In this document: positions 1-8,372 of the stretch, piece after piece | Position numbering within the stretch: the stretch's first letter is position 1 | Layout of the letters: the number at the start of each line of letters is the position of its first letter | NCBI GenBank assembly: GCA_000431315.1 | Contig: HF989688.1 | Location: 1-51,859, forward strand | DNA length: 51,859 nucleotides | Source: Brachyspira sp. CAG:484 | Lineage (GTDB): Bacteria; Cyanobacteriota; Vampirovibrionia; Gastranaerophilales; Gastranaerophilaceae | Direction of reading: 5' to 3' | The notes under the pieces: generated by a model | Told to the model about the DNA's origin: nothing | What the model saw: the letters and a program-made list of their open reading frames with translations, nothing else | Databases searched by the model: none | Program-made: the position numbers and the translations under genes

Positions 1-8
1 CCCCCCCC
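1..8 (-). repeat. Poly-G tract, at least G8 (C8 on plus strand), cut by the window edge
   Basis: Eight C on the plus strand at the very start of the window read as G8 or longer in the coding strand of the partial gene, beginning at about codon 12. The true length is unknown. If the window start is also a contig end, length heterogeneity of this tract could be why assembly stopped here (inference). Confidence 0.75.
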
Positions 9-38
9 GAAAAGTGCACTGTGATTGATTTTCATCAT
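1..38 (-). CDS. Partial CDS, 5' end only, with an early poly-G tract
   Basis: Only the first codons of a leftward gene lie in the window. On the minus strand an AGGAG ribosome-binding site is followed by ATG ATG (38-36 and 35-33), then codons for K-I-N-H-S-A-L-F-G-G, and the window ends inside a run of at least eight G. The gene starts 18 nt after the stop of the LapA-like gene, so it is probably the last member of the same operon. The Phe codon TTC followed directly by the G run is the same arrangement as in the prepilin at 18258-19025. The product cannot be identified. The F-G-G near the N terminus resembles the F-x-G motif of several membrane proteins in this window. Confidence 0.6.
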   Translation of the reverse strand, partial: MMKINHSALFGG

Positions 39-56
39 AATTCTTCTCCTTATATA

Positions 57-431
57 TTACCTATTCAAAGCATCTCTTAATGCTTTTTCTAAAACCTGAA
101 CTTTTGCCTGTAAAACTTTCACCTGAGATGAGCTGGAATCACTTTTAACGGAATTACGCTCAAGCTCGCGTTTGTATATTTTTAATTTTTCTTCCATTGC
201 AAAGTAAAAAGGACTAAACATTCCAACCCCGACAGCAAGCCCGATTACAAGAATTGCAATTGTATAAAAAGCAATATTGACATCTTTGGTATAGTGGTAA
301 ACTTCCTGAGTACCTGATATTAATTTTGGTCCCCATACCTGTAATGTTACAACATCATGCGAATTTAAAATTGCAAAATATATTACTGCAAGTATACCAA
401 AATATGCTAAAATCTGAGCGAGTATTTTCAT
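57..431 (-). CDS. LapA-like (DUF1049-type) small membrane protein
   Basis: The 124-residue protein has two membrane segments, at about residues 7-25 and 53-77. A charged stretch of about 45 residues follows, with heptad-like spacing (KLKIYKRELERN, then KVLQAKVQVLEKAL), so the C terminus is probably a cytoplasmic coiled coil. This layout of two TM segments and a coiled-coil tail is that of LapA/DUF1049 proteins, which in proteobacteria take part in LPS assembly. The role in this organism is not established. The ATG directly abuts the stop of the pseudouridine synthase gene, which suggests translational coupling. The call rests on architecture and the N-terminal hydrophobic pattern, not on a diagnostic residue. 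Confidence 0.55.
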   Translation of the reverse strand: MKILAQILAYFGILAVIYFAILNSHDVVTLQVWGPKLISGTQEVYHYTKDVNIAFYTIAILVIGLAVGVGMFSPFYFAMEEKLKIYKRELERNSVKSDSSSSQVKVLQAKVQVLEKALRDALNR

Positions 432-1340
432 TTATTTCCTGCTTTCAAAATAATTTAGTACTTTCTTATATTTCTCATCCGGCTGGATTTCTAACTCTAT
501 TATCTCATCAGAAAACGGTTTTGTAAACCTTAGAAAGAATGATTGTAATACCTGCTCCTGAGTAGAAACTTTACCTTTGCCAGCACCGTATAGGGTGTCG
601 TTATACACAGGGTGGTTTAGAAAACTTGTATGCACTCTTATCTGGTGTGTTCTTCCGGTTATCAGAGTAAGCTCAACAGCAGTAGCTTCTTTAAAACGAT
701 TTGTAACTTTTAAGATAGTGGTACTTTCTTTACCATCTTCACGTACCATCATTTTATGAGGCTGATTTGGATTTCTGCCGACAGGGAGGTTTATTATTTT
801 CTCATCTTCTGGAAAGATACCCTTTAAAATTGCCCTGTATTTTTTCACAACAGTATGGTTTTTGATCTGTTCAGCCAGAAATTCATGTGATTTATTATTT
901 TTAGCTATCATCAAAAGCCCTGAGGTATTTCTATCAAGCCGGTGAAGAATTCCGCGCCTAAAGTCGCCGTTTATATCTGAAAGGTTTTCTCCGAACTTAT
1001 ACAGCAGAGCATTTACCAGAGTGTTGGTGCGTTCCATATTTGTAGGATGTGTAAGCATGCCGGAAGGCTTATTAACAACAAGCATATTGTCATCTTCATA
1101 AACAATATCCAGCGGAATATTCTCTGGTTCTATCTTAAGGTTCTTTTCCTCAGGAATATTAACCTCAACTCTGTCGCCTTCTTTTAAGCTGTAAGAAGGC
1201 TTTTTTGCGCTGCCGTTAATCAAAATATCTGAGTTTTTTATAAATCCCTGAATTTTAGAACGCGAAAGCTCAGGCATAACCTCTGCAAGGTAAGCGTCAA
1301 GTCTGCTATTTTCTTCGTTTTCTCCTGCAATTATAATCAT
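432..1340 (-). CDS. RluD-family 23S rRNA pseudouridine synthase
   Basis: This enzyme isomerises specific uridines in RNA, usually large-subunit rRNA, to pseudouridine. Residues 1-60 form an S4 RNA-binding domain (SRLDAYLAEVMPELSRSKIQ). The catalytic domain follows, with the family signature HRLDRNTSGLLMIAKN, where Asp136 is the catalytic nucleophile. The later motif GRTHQIRVH is also typical of the RluA/RluC/RluD group. Its 302 aa match the family length. It lies 3 nt downstream of lspA and abuts the LapA-like gene, in an lspA-rluD order common in bacteria. RluD and RluC/RluA cannot be separated with certainty by eye, so no symbol is given. Confidence 0.93.
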   Translation of the reverse strand: MIIIAGENEENSRLDAYLAEVMPELSRSKIQGFIKNSDILINGSAKKPSYSLKEGDRVEVNIPEEKNLKIEPENIPLDIVYEDDNMLVVNKPSGMLTHPTNMERTNTLVNALLYKFGENLSDINGDFRRGILHRLDRNTSGLLMIAKNNKSHEFLAEQIKNHTVVKKYRAILKGIFPEDEKIINLPVGRNPNQPHKMMVREDGKESTTILKVTNRFKEATAVELTLITGRTHQIRVHTSFLNHPVYNDTLYGAGKGKVSTQEQVLQSFFLRFTKPFSDEIIELEIQPDEKYKKVLNYFESRK

Positions 1341-1343
1341 AGT

Positions 1344-1808
1344 TTACTTGGTCTTTTTCAAAAGTATTAGTATTATAAGTGCAATCACACCAATATTAAT
1401 AAATATATCAGAAATATTAAATACAGGAAAATTTACAAAAGTCAGTTCAAAGAAATCACGCACATAACCAAATACAATTCTCTCATGAAGGTTTCCTGCA
1501 ATACCGGAAGTTAGCAGAGAAACAAAAAAGATGCTCTTCATAGAAATTGATTTAATATGTTTAAACACATAAAGGAATAAAAGTACAATCGCAACACAGG
1601 AAAGAATTATTAAAAACTCTCTTGAATCTCGCAGAATACTAAATGCTGCACCGGTATTTTTTATATAATTAAGGGCAAAAACCCCGTTATTTATATTAAG
1701 TCCACTGTTAATTTCCCTGACAAGAAGATTTGATAAGTACAAGTCTGAAAATAAGAAAAATACAAAACAAACTATCAGATAAATAATTTTACTTAGATTT
1801 CTGTGCAT
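1344..1808 (-). CDS. lspA: Lipoprotein signal peptidase II
   Basis: LspA is an inner-membrane aspartyl protease that removes signal peptides from prolipoproteins after lipid modification. Four hydrophobic segments are visible in 154 residues. The conserved boxes are present: NTGAAFSIL at about 51-59, AGNLHERIVFGYVRDFF at about 104-120, and FPVFNISD at 127-134. The catalytic pair is Asp118 and Asp134. The usual GNLIDR box reads GNLHER here, a mild variation. The start overlaps the end of the upstream NTF2-like gene by 20 nt, and the pseudouridine synthase gene follows after 3 nt, so the genes form one leftward operon. Confidence 0.92.
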   Translation of the reverse strand: MHRNLSKIIYLIVCFVFFLFSDLYLSNLLVREINSGLNINNGVFALNYIKNTGAAFSILRDSREFLIILSCVAIVLLFLYVFKHIKSISMKSIFFVSLLTSGIAGNLHERIVFGYVRDFFELTFVNFPVFNISDIFINIGVIALIILILLKKTK

Positions 1809-2703
1809 TATCTTCCTCTAATTTTATAAAATGATTTTCAGGAACAACATTTACCCTTGTCATAACAAATGCCAGCCCGCTCATATAAACCCGAACCTTT
1901 GTATTATCAAGCGGTTCAGCTCTGGTAACTCCCACTGAGGCAATGTTATACTCATTAACATTATCTTTATTAGAGATAAACATTCTTTCTAATATCTGGT
2001 CTTCCGGAAGCCTTCTGAAAGCATCTTCCGATTTTGATGCAGGCTGAATAATTTTTTCTCTGTTAATTGAAGCTATAACAATATCTTCCTTTGGCAGGTC
2101 AATCTTCAATTCAGAAGTATAGTCTTCACCTGCATTAATAAATGACGGCGCACTCAATTCCATCTTTATAAAACGTGCATCTCCGTATTTTAAAGTAGAT
2201 TTTTCCTCAAGAATATTTTCACCGGAAATAAGCCAGCGGTTATTTATTTTCTTAAGATGGTAAACACAGTTTGCATATGCCTGCAGCTCTCCGCGAGCTG
2301 ATATTACTTCTGAATCCTCTGTTGTAGTAGCATATGCTGTTTCTTCAGTTTGTACGGTTGCGTAGTCTGAATAAACTTTTATATCCTTAATCTTAGTTTG
2401 ATAAGTTATATCAGGATAAGTTTCCCATGTTTCCTTTATAAGCTTGAAATAAACTTTTTTGTCATATCCGTCATTGTTGATAAAATCATCAGAATATATT
2501 TGATACAGTCCTTCATAATCATATTTATTGGTCATGTCAGTCTGTCTGTCAAAAAGTTCTTTGATTTCCTTTTGAGCATCTGAATAAATACGATTTTTCT
2601 CAACTCTAACCTTATAAGCCGTAAAAAGTCCGGCATCAGCCGGCTGCCCAATATTTGCACAAAGTGCTGCACATAAAATAACAGGTATTATTAATTTCTT
2701 CAT
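1789..2703 (-). CDS. Exported protein with NTF2-like (SnoaL-type) domain
   Basis: A signal peptide is clear: Met-Lys-Lys, a hydrophobic core, and a likely cleavage site after PADA (residue 24). Residues 40-165 have the pattern of an NTF2-like fold: a long helix with FDRQTDMTNKYDYEGLYQIYSDDFINN, then alternating strands ending in KKINNRWLISGENI, as in DUF4440/SnoaL-like proteins. The rest (about 165-304) is beta-rich and not recognised. No catalytic residue is apparent, so the domain may bind a small ligand or another protein in the envelope. It is the first gene of the lspA operon and overlaps lspA by 20 nt. Confidence 0.6.
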   Translation of the reverse strand: MKKLIIPVILCAALCANIGQPADAGLFTAYKVRVEKNRIYSDAQKEIKELFDRQTDMTNKYDYEGLYQIYSDDFINNDGYDKKVYFKLIKETWETYPDITYQTKIKDIKVYSDYATVQTEETAYATTTEDSEVISARGELQAYANCVYHLKKINNRWLISGENILEEKSTLKYGDARFIKMELSAPSFINAGEDYTSELKIDLPKEDIVIASINREKIIQPASKSEDAFRRLPEDQILERMFISNKDNVNEYNIASVGVTRAEPLDNTKVRVYMSGLAFVMTRVNVVPENHFIKLEEDNAQKSK

Positions 2704-2761
2704 AGAAAAGATTATACAAAAAAATTTTTAAAAACGTAATAGTTTAAATACAGTATTTCAT

Positions 2762-2790
2762 TAAAAAGAGTACAGTTTTTATACTGTACC
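2762..2790 (-). terminator. Rho-independent terminator after the GH13-like gene
   Basis: A seven-base-pair stem GTACAGT/ACTGTAC (2770-2776 and 2783-2789) with a six-base loop is followed on the minus strand by TCTTTTTAA. It sits 30 nt downstream of the GH13-like gene stop and upstream of the lspA operon, so it separates the two leftward units. Confidence 0.7.
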
Positions 2791-2818
2791 CCTTCTAATG
2801 TTTATTTAATGTTTGCCA

Positions 2819-4588
2819 TTAGTGCTGTTTATAAACTTTGGATGTATAATTTTCAATATTTGGCGTATCAATTTCAAACACATGAACTCGTGCCGGTCCA
2901 ATATCAACACGTAATTCATTATCTACAGCCTGGAAAATACTTTCTTTACCGTATGAAGGAAGCATATTATGAAGTGTTTGTTTGTTTTTTAGTGTTGGAA
3001 TTTTAATCTTACAAGCTACAGCCCTGTCTATATTTTTATTGGCAACCCATAGCAGGGTTCTTCCCTGATAATGACGGGCGAAGGCTATAATCTGATCATT
3101 TTTATCGCCTTCTTTATCAAGTTCAATAAAAGTACCTTTTGGACCAACTATATCAAGATTTTCAGCTCTTAATTTGTTTGCTGCACGCAAGAAGTTTCTG
3201 ATTGATTCATCATTCCCGCCAGGTCTTCTTGAAAGATTAAACAAATCAAGTTTTCCATGGTGAACAGTCATTTCATGCGAATCTGTCTGGGTTACCGGGT
3301 TATATTTGTCAGCCCAAGGATATAGGTAATAATCCCCGGTCTGAAATCCGTCAACCTGATACATATTCAACATTGGCAGCCCTGCCTGCAGACCTACTGT
3401 CATTTTGCAATAATCAGCACCGCCATGGAACATCGGAGAAATATCGTCATGGGTTGCGAATGACCCGATTAAAGACTTACCCGGATCCAGACGGTATGAC
3501 ATATCAAGATTTTCTTTCACATAGTTCATAAATGTAGTTGCATCCGGCCATTCATGGAAAATGTGGTATTGACCGTATATCATATCAAAACCGGCTCTTA
3601 AAGAATCTTCAGGTCTGTCATAAGGCATATTTGCCTGAGGAGAAGCATCCTCATAAGTATATGTTTCGGCAAGCCATCCAAATTCAGGATCCCGCATTCT
3701 TGAATAAGGAATTAAAATATCCCAAAACTCAACCGGTTTTGCCCTTGCAACATCCGCGCGGATACCATCCACACCTAAATCAATACACATATCTATAAAT
3801 TGCTTATGAAGTTCAAGCAATTTAGGATTTAAAGTTCTTTTTCCTTCGTCTTCCCAAGGCTGGAACATTCTAATATCATTCCATCCCTGAGGAGTTTTAG
3901 CAAGTCCGTCACGTTCCATAGCCATCCATTCAGGATGCTTCAAAAACATCTCATATGATGCACAACTCGGCAAATCAAGCATTACTTTAATATCACGTTT
4001 ATGACACTCATCAATAAATGCTTTAAACTGTTCTTTCGGACTTCTAGGATCATTTTTATCAACGAGCATAGGGTCTATTTCCAGCAAGTCAAGAGGAGAA
4101 TATACTGACCCTGCTGTACCCATAGCCTTAACTTTTCCTGGAGTATTTACAGGCAACACATGCAGAGTATTAAACCCGTCCTCTTTTACCTCATCAAGGC
4201 GTTCAATTGCATTTAAGAAGGTTCCGTTTTCTTCCCCGTTATCAATATATCCGTTGCCGTTTAAGTCTTTAGCATTAAACGTTCTTGGAATCATTGCCAG
4301 AATATTAGCTTCATTATTCTTGAGCATTGTTCTGAAATCATTTTTATAAATAATATGTTTAACTTCTTTTGTTTCAGATACAGGAGCTGAAGATTCAGTC
4401 TGCCGGGTCTGAGCAGGCTTCACTGCCGGCTTATTAATAGCAGCAAGAGTTGTGAGATAAGCTGAAAGCAAATTGGAACCCTGCGACTGGCTGGACGCAG
4501 CATCAGGTTTAGCTGTAACCGGATTTGATACAGGTTTTGTTTTTATAGTATTTAAATATTGAGCTAATAAATTTGTATTTTGAATCAT
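2819..4588 (-). CDS. GH13 (alpha-amylase family)-like protein with an EF-hand loop, no signal peptide
   Basis: The 589-residue protein contains a (beta/alpha)8 glycoside hydrolase domain of the alpha-amylase superfamily from about residue 125 to 480, then a beta-rich C domain. The three catalytic carboxylates can be placed: nucleophile Asp279 in GVDGIRADVARAKP, acid/base Glu308 in FGWLAETYTYED, and the transition-state Asp after His380 in SFATHDD. Region I is atypical (VMLDLPSCASY, lacking the usual Asn-His), so substrate and activity are uncertain. Residues 108-119 (DLNGNGYIDNGE) fit a canonical EF-hand calcium loop. There is no signal peptide. Instead the N terminus has a short amphipathic helix (TNLLAQYLNTIKTKP), a partial copy of it at about 39-51, and a proline-rich linker. 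The same N-terminal peptide starts the upstream gene, 4 nt away. Confidence 0.8.
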   Translation of the reverse strand: MIQNTNLLAQYLNTIKTKPVSNPVTAKPDAASSQSQGSNLLSAYLTTLAAINKPAVKPAQTRQTESSAPVSETKEVKHIIYKNDFRTMLKNNEANILAMIPRTFNAKDLNGNGYIDNGEENGTFLNAIERLDEVKEDGFNTLHVLPVNTPGKVKAMGTAGSVYSPLDLLEIDPMLVDKNDPRSPKEQFKAFIDECHKRDIKVMLDLPSCASYEMFLKHPEWMAMERDGLAKTPQGWNDIRMFQPWEDEGKRTLNPKLLELHKQFIDMCIDLGVDGIRADVARAKPVEFWDILIPYSRMRDPEFGWLAETYTYEDASPQANMPYDRPEDSLRAGFDMIYGQYHIFHEWPDATTFMNYVKENLDMSYRLDPGKSLIGSFATHDDISPMFHGGADYCKMTVGLQAGLPMLNMYQVDGFQTGDYYLYPWADKYNPVTQTDSHEMTVHHGKLDLFNLSRRPGGNDESIRNFLRAANKLRAENLDIVGPKGTFIELDKEGDKNDQIIAFARHYQGRTLLWVANKNIDRAVACKIKIPTLKNKQTLHNMLPSYGKESIFQAVDNELRVDIGPARVHVFEIDTPNIENYTSKVYKQH

Positions 4589-4592
4589 ATTA

Positions 4593-7166
4593 TTAACCTT
4601 TTTTCTGTGTCCTTTCCGGTGTTTTCAGTCTTCCAAAGAAGAATTGTGAAAGAATTGTAACGCCTAAGAGAACTCCGCCAACTGTTCCAAATATTTTCAG
4701 CCATTTTTTAGTATTAAATGCGCTTCTTCCAACATTTGACATCCATTCATCAGGAGCAATGCCTGTAAGCCAGAATTTACGTTCTGAGCTTGCATGAGTT
4801 AACTTGTCATGGAAAACATGGTACTTTTTAGCAAAGTATTCACTGTCGCCTATATCATATGCCACATTGCGTCTATGTTCATCAAGCATCTTAATAAGTC
4901 CGCTGCTTTCAAGAATTTTTCTTGTATCATCACTGTATGGACATTCGTACACAAGTCCCATTGCACGTTTAAAGAATTCCGCATCATTAGGAATTTCAAC
5001 TCTTGTAAGCTTTTTATTTTTACCCATTTTTTGATTGATAACTTTTCCGTCTTTAACTTTAAGTTCACCCATTTCGTCACTAGGTTCAATATTTCTGAGA
5101 AAGTCAAGTTTTGTTTCAAAATCACATGAGTGCCCTTGCATTGTAAAGGTTTTACAATGTTCAACAAGTTCTTCTTTTACTTCCAGGCTCAGACCGTTTA
5201 ATGAATCCAGATTTTTAAGAGTTGCAACTCTTCTGTACAAATCAAGAGTATTAATTAATCTTGCAAATGAGTTTTTTACACCTATAAGCCTGTTATTTAC
5301 AAAAGAAACCTGGGTAGCCATTAAGGAACCGTTAGGTACTCCGTTTCTGCCTATAAGCTTTTCTGCTGTGGATTTCATATTAAGGGCCTCAAAAGAACGA
5401 GCCGCACCCTTGTATGTTGTTTCAACATGTTCAAGATATTTCGGAGGAATTTCTCCGCCTTCTGCAACCCTGTCAAGTTGTGCAACTTTTGCGGTTATGG
5501 CAGAAAGCACTCTGCGATATTCGTCATCATTTGACGCTACCTTTTCAACCTTGTCCCTGAATACCTTATACATCATTTCACGATCAAGACGTGTATCTGC
5601 AAGTTCTTTGTTAGTAAATTTGAAAATTACAGGAAGGTCATTTGCCAAATCGTTCCAGTAATTAGGAAGTCCCATTTCTGGTGCTGAAGCAAATTTTGTA
5701 TAAACATATTTATTCAATACGCTTCTTCTTGCATTAAGGTCAGTAACTATGTCAGCAACCTTACGGATCGTATTCTGCGCTTCCATATCGAGAACTGCAG
5801 AAGGGGACTTAAATATAACTTTAGCAACAGAACCATCTTCTACAGATCCACTGTATAATTCTCTGAACAAAAGCTCTTTGTCTAAGTCATTTATAAGAGG
5901 AAGTCCTTTAGGTTCAGCTGCCTTATTATAATTATCAATATTTTTTCTTATCAAATCATCAATAGAATCAACTACATCCTGAATACTTAATTCACCTTCA
6001 ACGGCACTGAATTTTGCAACATTTTTGCCTGAAAATCCTTTTTCATCAAAATGTTTTATAAGAACTTCTGTATCAGGAATAATTGCATTGAGCTTAGCTT
6101 GGTCTACGTTACTTTTCAACATTTTCTTTTGCAGATCAGCGGCAATTGAAGGAATGTTACTTCTGTTAATAGTATATTTAGGATTTTCGGAAATCAGAAT
6201 TGTACGCAAATCATCTTCCATTGCCTGTGAAGTAATAGGATCCATTCCTAATCCGGCTGTTCTTGTAATTTTATGCAGCAAATCATCAGTTATAGGTTCA
6301 TCTTTATGTAATTCAATGAGATTATCAAGAGCGTTAACAATCCGGTCTGACTTTGCCTTTTGTGTTGCGTCTGAGAAATTATTTATCATTTTCTCATTTT
6401 GTTTAAGGCGTCTGTTATCCTGCCATTTTAAAAGATATGGTTCCATCTTATTACATATCAAAGCACTCATAACAGGGGTAGCTACACCAGCTGTTAACAT
6501 CCAGAGAGTATTGTTCTGGAGTGCAAGCTTTCTCATTTTTTCCTGAATGAAATCACGGCGGTTAGGAATATCTCTTGGAACGCCAAGCCTATCGCCTATT
6601 TTATTTATTTCATTATCAGAATACAAATCCCATGGAATAAATTGGTGGTCCTGATAAAAAGGTTTCTTTCGTCCGAAACTATCTTCGTATTCCGGCATAA
6701 CATTAACACCATGAATTAGTTTTGCTGGAAGCTGTATTGCAAGCTTAGGCCAGATTGCCATTGATGCAAAGAATGAAGCAAGACCTACAAATTCCATACC
6801 TTTAGCCATAGGAGTTGTCTTTTTAACATAAAGATATGATGCAATAGCAAGACCGCCTAACTTCATGCCTAAATCATTCAGCTTACCGAGCTGGTGATCG
6901 TTAGCTTCGCCTTTTACAGCTCCATGAAGTGCTTTGGCATCATATATCATATCTTTCAAAAATATTGCCGGCGCTGTAAAAATATTACTTTTTACAATAT
7001 GTCCCTGCCCTTTTAAAGGTTTAATAAATGTTCTGTTAGCAAGTTCCCTGTTAATATCAAAGTTAGGTTTAGCCTTTTTAGGAGTAATAACTTTTACCTC
7101 AGGCTCCTCTTGTTTCGGGTGGGTTTTAATTTGCTGTATGTAGTTTTGGATTAAATTTGTTCTCAT
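4593..7166 (-). CDS. Large lineage-specific membrane protein, function unknown
   Basis: I do not recognise a family for this 857-residue protein. It begins with a peptide (TNLIQNYIQQIKTHP) that aligns without gaps to the N terminus of the downstream GH13-like protein. Hydrophobic segments are seen near residues 100-150, around 220-240, and near the C terminus (about 825-846, IFGTVGGVLLGVTILSQFF), followed by a basic tail. The middle 500 residues are helical and charged, without membrane segments. A stretch around 170-235 (IPWDLYSDNE, GDRLGV, LALQNNTLWML) resembles the next upstream gene, so the two are probably distant paralogues. It sits 1 nt after that gene and 4 nt before the GH13-like gene, forming a three-gene operon. 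Confidence 0.7.
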   Translation of the reverse strand: MRTNLIQNYIQQIKTHPKQEEPEVKVITPKKAKPNFDINRELANRTFIKPLKGQGHIVKSNIFTAPAIFLKDMIYDAKALHGAVKGEANDHQLGKLNDLGMKLGGLAIASYLYVKKTTPMAKGMEFVGLASFFASMAIWPKLAIQLPAKLIHGVNVMPEYEDSFGRKKPFYQDHQFIPWDLYSDNEINKIGDRLGVPRDIPNRRDFIQEKMRKLALQNNTLWMLTAGVATPVMSALICNKMEPYLLKWQDNRRLKQNEKMINNFSDATQKAKSDRIVNALDNLIELHKDEPITDDLLHKITRTAGLGMDPITSQAMEDDLRTILISENPKYTINRSNIPSIAADLQKKMLKSNVDQAKLNAIIPDTEVLIKHFDEKGFSGKNVAKFSAVEGELSIQDVVDSIDDLIRKNIDNYNKAAEPKGLPLINDLDKELLFRELYSGSVEDGSVAKVIFKSPSAVLDMEAQNTIRKVADIVTDLNARRSVLNKYVYTKFASAPEMGLPNYWNDLANDLPVIFKFTNKELADTRLDREMMYKVFRDKVEKVASNDDEYRRVLSAITAKVAQLDRVAEGGEIPPKYLEHVETTYKGAARSFEALNMKSTAEKLIGRNGVPNGSLMATQVSFVNNRLIGVKNSFARLINTLDLYRRVATLKNLDSLNGLSLEVKEELVEHCKTFTMQGHSCDFETKLDFLRNIEPSDEMGELKVKDGKVINQKMGKNKKLTRVEIPNDAEFFKRAMGLVYECPYSDDTRKILESSGLIKMLDEHRRNVAYDIGDSEYFAKKYHVFHDKLTHASSERKFWLTGIAPDEWMSNVGRSAFNTKKWLKIFGTVGGVLLGVTILSQFFFGRLKTPERTQKKG

Positions 7167-7167
7167 A

Positions 7168-8175
7168 CTAGTTCACCACATACTTTCTGTCTTTTTCTAT
7201 AATATCAGCACTGTCAAGCTTTGACGGTTTATGAGAGCTTGACATTACATTTACAACACCAAGAATGGATGATAAAAGAGCGGTTCCAAGCAGAATTTTC
7301 CCGGAATATTTTCCAAGACAGCTCTTATCACCTTTAAAGAAATCTCTGGCACTATCGCCAAGACTTTCAAAGAATTGTTCTGTAGATTTTTTAAATCCTT
7401 TTGCATTGAAGAATTTATCCCAAGATTCCTGGAATGCTAGCCCTACACCTACCGCAGCCCATAAATATGATGAAATATTTTTGGCAAGATTTGTTTTTAC
7501 AACAATTTCTTTTATGCGCGGCTTAACTTCCTGGTCTGAATCTTTAAGATTTGTACCCATTCCTAACTTTTTAGCAACTCTGTCGTAATATTGATTTCTC
7601 TTTTCGCCTTTTGTTTCATCTCCGTACAAGAGATCCCAGCGAGGAAATTCTACACTCTCGAAAACTTTATGGTATTCAATACTTGTAATATCTGTATCGT
7701 TTATATTCTCAGGCAATTCATAAATAACTTTTGCATATGGAAGTTCGGTATCAACTCCTGTAAGAGTTTTAACAGGTTTTGTTACAAAGGATTTTGAAAT
7801 TTCCTTCATAATACCGTAGAATAATACCCCCAGTGCCATTTTTTTACCGAGAGATTGAGCTTTCACTTTTTCATTAGGGAAGAAGTGTTTATTGGCAACA
7901 TTGAAAACTGCCATTAGCATGCCGCTTCCTACAAGATAAGGAACCATGCCGAGAGTCAGAAATTCATAAAAATTAGCGTTTTTGCTTCCTTTCAATCCCT
8001 TTGTCGGATACAGTGTCAAAGCATTTGTAAATTTGTCAAATCCAATACGCATGCGGTTTGATAAGCTGTTTTTCAGAACTGTATCATGGGTGTAGGGAAG
8101 TTTTTTCTCATCATTTTCCTTCTCTCCGGCAGAAAAATTTATGTTACTGTAGCGATTTGTAATCGGTAAAATCAT
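7168..8175 (-). CDS. Lineage-specific membrane protein with N-terminal F-x-G motif
   Basis: The start is placed at the ATG at 8175 (MILPITNRYSNINFSAG) because GGAG lies five bases upstream; an in-frame GTG 15 nt further up has no better site. The product is about 335 aa. The N terminus carries NINFSAGEKE, one of several F-x-G motifs in this window. Hydrophobic stretches occur around residues 70-100, 110-125, 225-245 and 290-310. The segment FPRWDLLYGDE, then AKKLGMG, then LAKNISSYLWAAVGVG matches a region of the 857-residue protein encoded next. No enzymatic motif is visible. It is probably the first gene of the operon with the 857 aa and GH13-like genes. Confidence 0.65.
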   Translation of the reverse strand: MILPITNRYSNINFSAGEKENDEKKLPYTHDTVLKNSLSNRMRIGFDKFTNALTLYPTKGLKGSKNANFYEFLTLGMVPYLVGSGMLMAVFNVANKHFFPNEKVKAQSLGKKMALGVLFYGIMKEISKSFVTKPVKTLTGVDTELPYAKVIYELPENINDTDITSIEYHKVFESVEFPRWDLLYGDETKGEKRNQYYDRVAKKLGMGTNLKDSDQEVKPRIKEIVVKTNLAKNISSYLWAAVGVGLAFQESWDKFFNAKGFKKSTEQFFESLGDSARDFFKGDKSCLGKYSGKILLGTALLSSILGVVNVMSSSHKPSKLDSADIIEKDRKYVVN

Positions 8176-8372
8176 TGTTACTCCACACACATTAGTCTGT
8201 TCATATAAGAGCCGTCAAAACTTTTTTTTGCCATTTAGAATAAGTTGCTTTACATTTTTTTACAATAAAGAACCCCGAAAATTATTCGATTTAAAATCCC
8301 AAAATCTATACAAATAAAAGCAGATTATTGACAGAATTATTCTAACAAAAACAAAATAAATATCAAGAAATT

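Noticed and set aside
5035..5661. 208-codon open frame on the plus strand inside the 857 aa gene
   Set aside because: It lies antisense to a longer gene that has an RBS, operon context and continuous coding character; the translation is Ser/Phe-rich in the way expected of an antisense frame.
8176..8190. GTG start five codons upstream for the membrane-protein gene at 7168-8175
   Set aside because: GGAG lies between this GTG and the ATG at 8175, at good distance for the ATG only.
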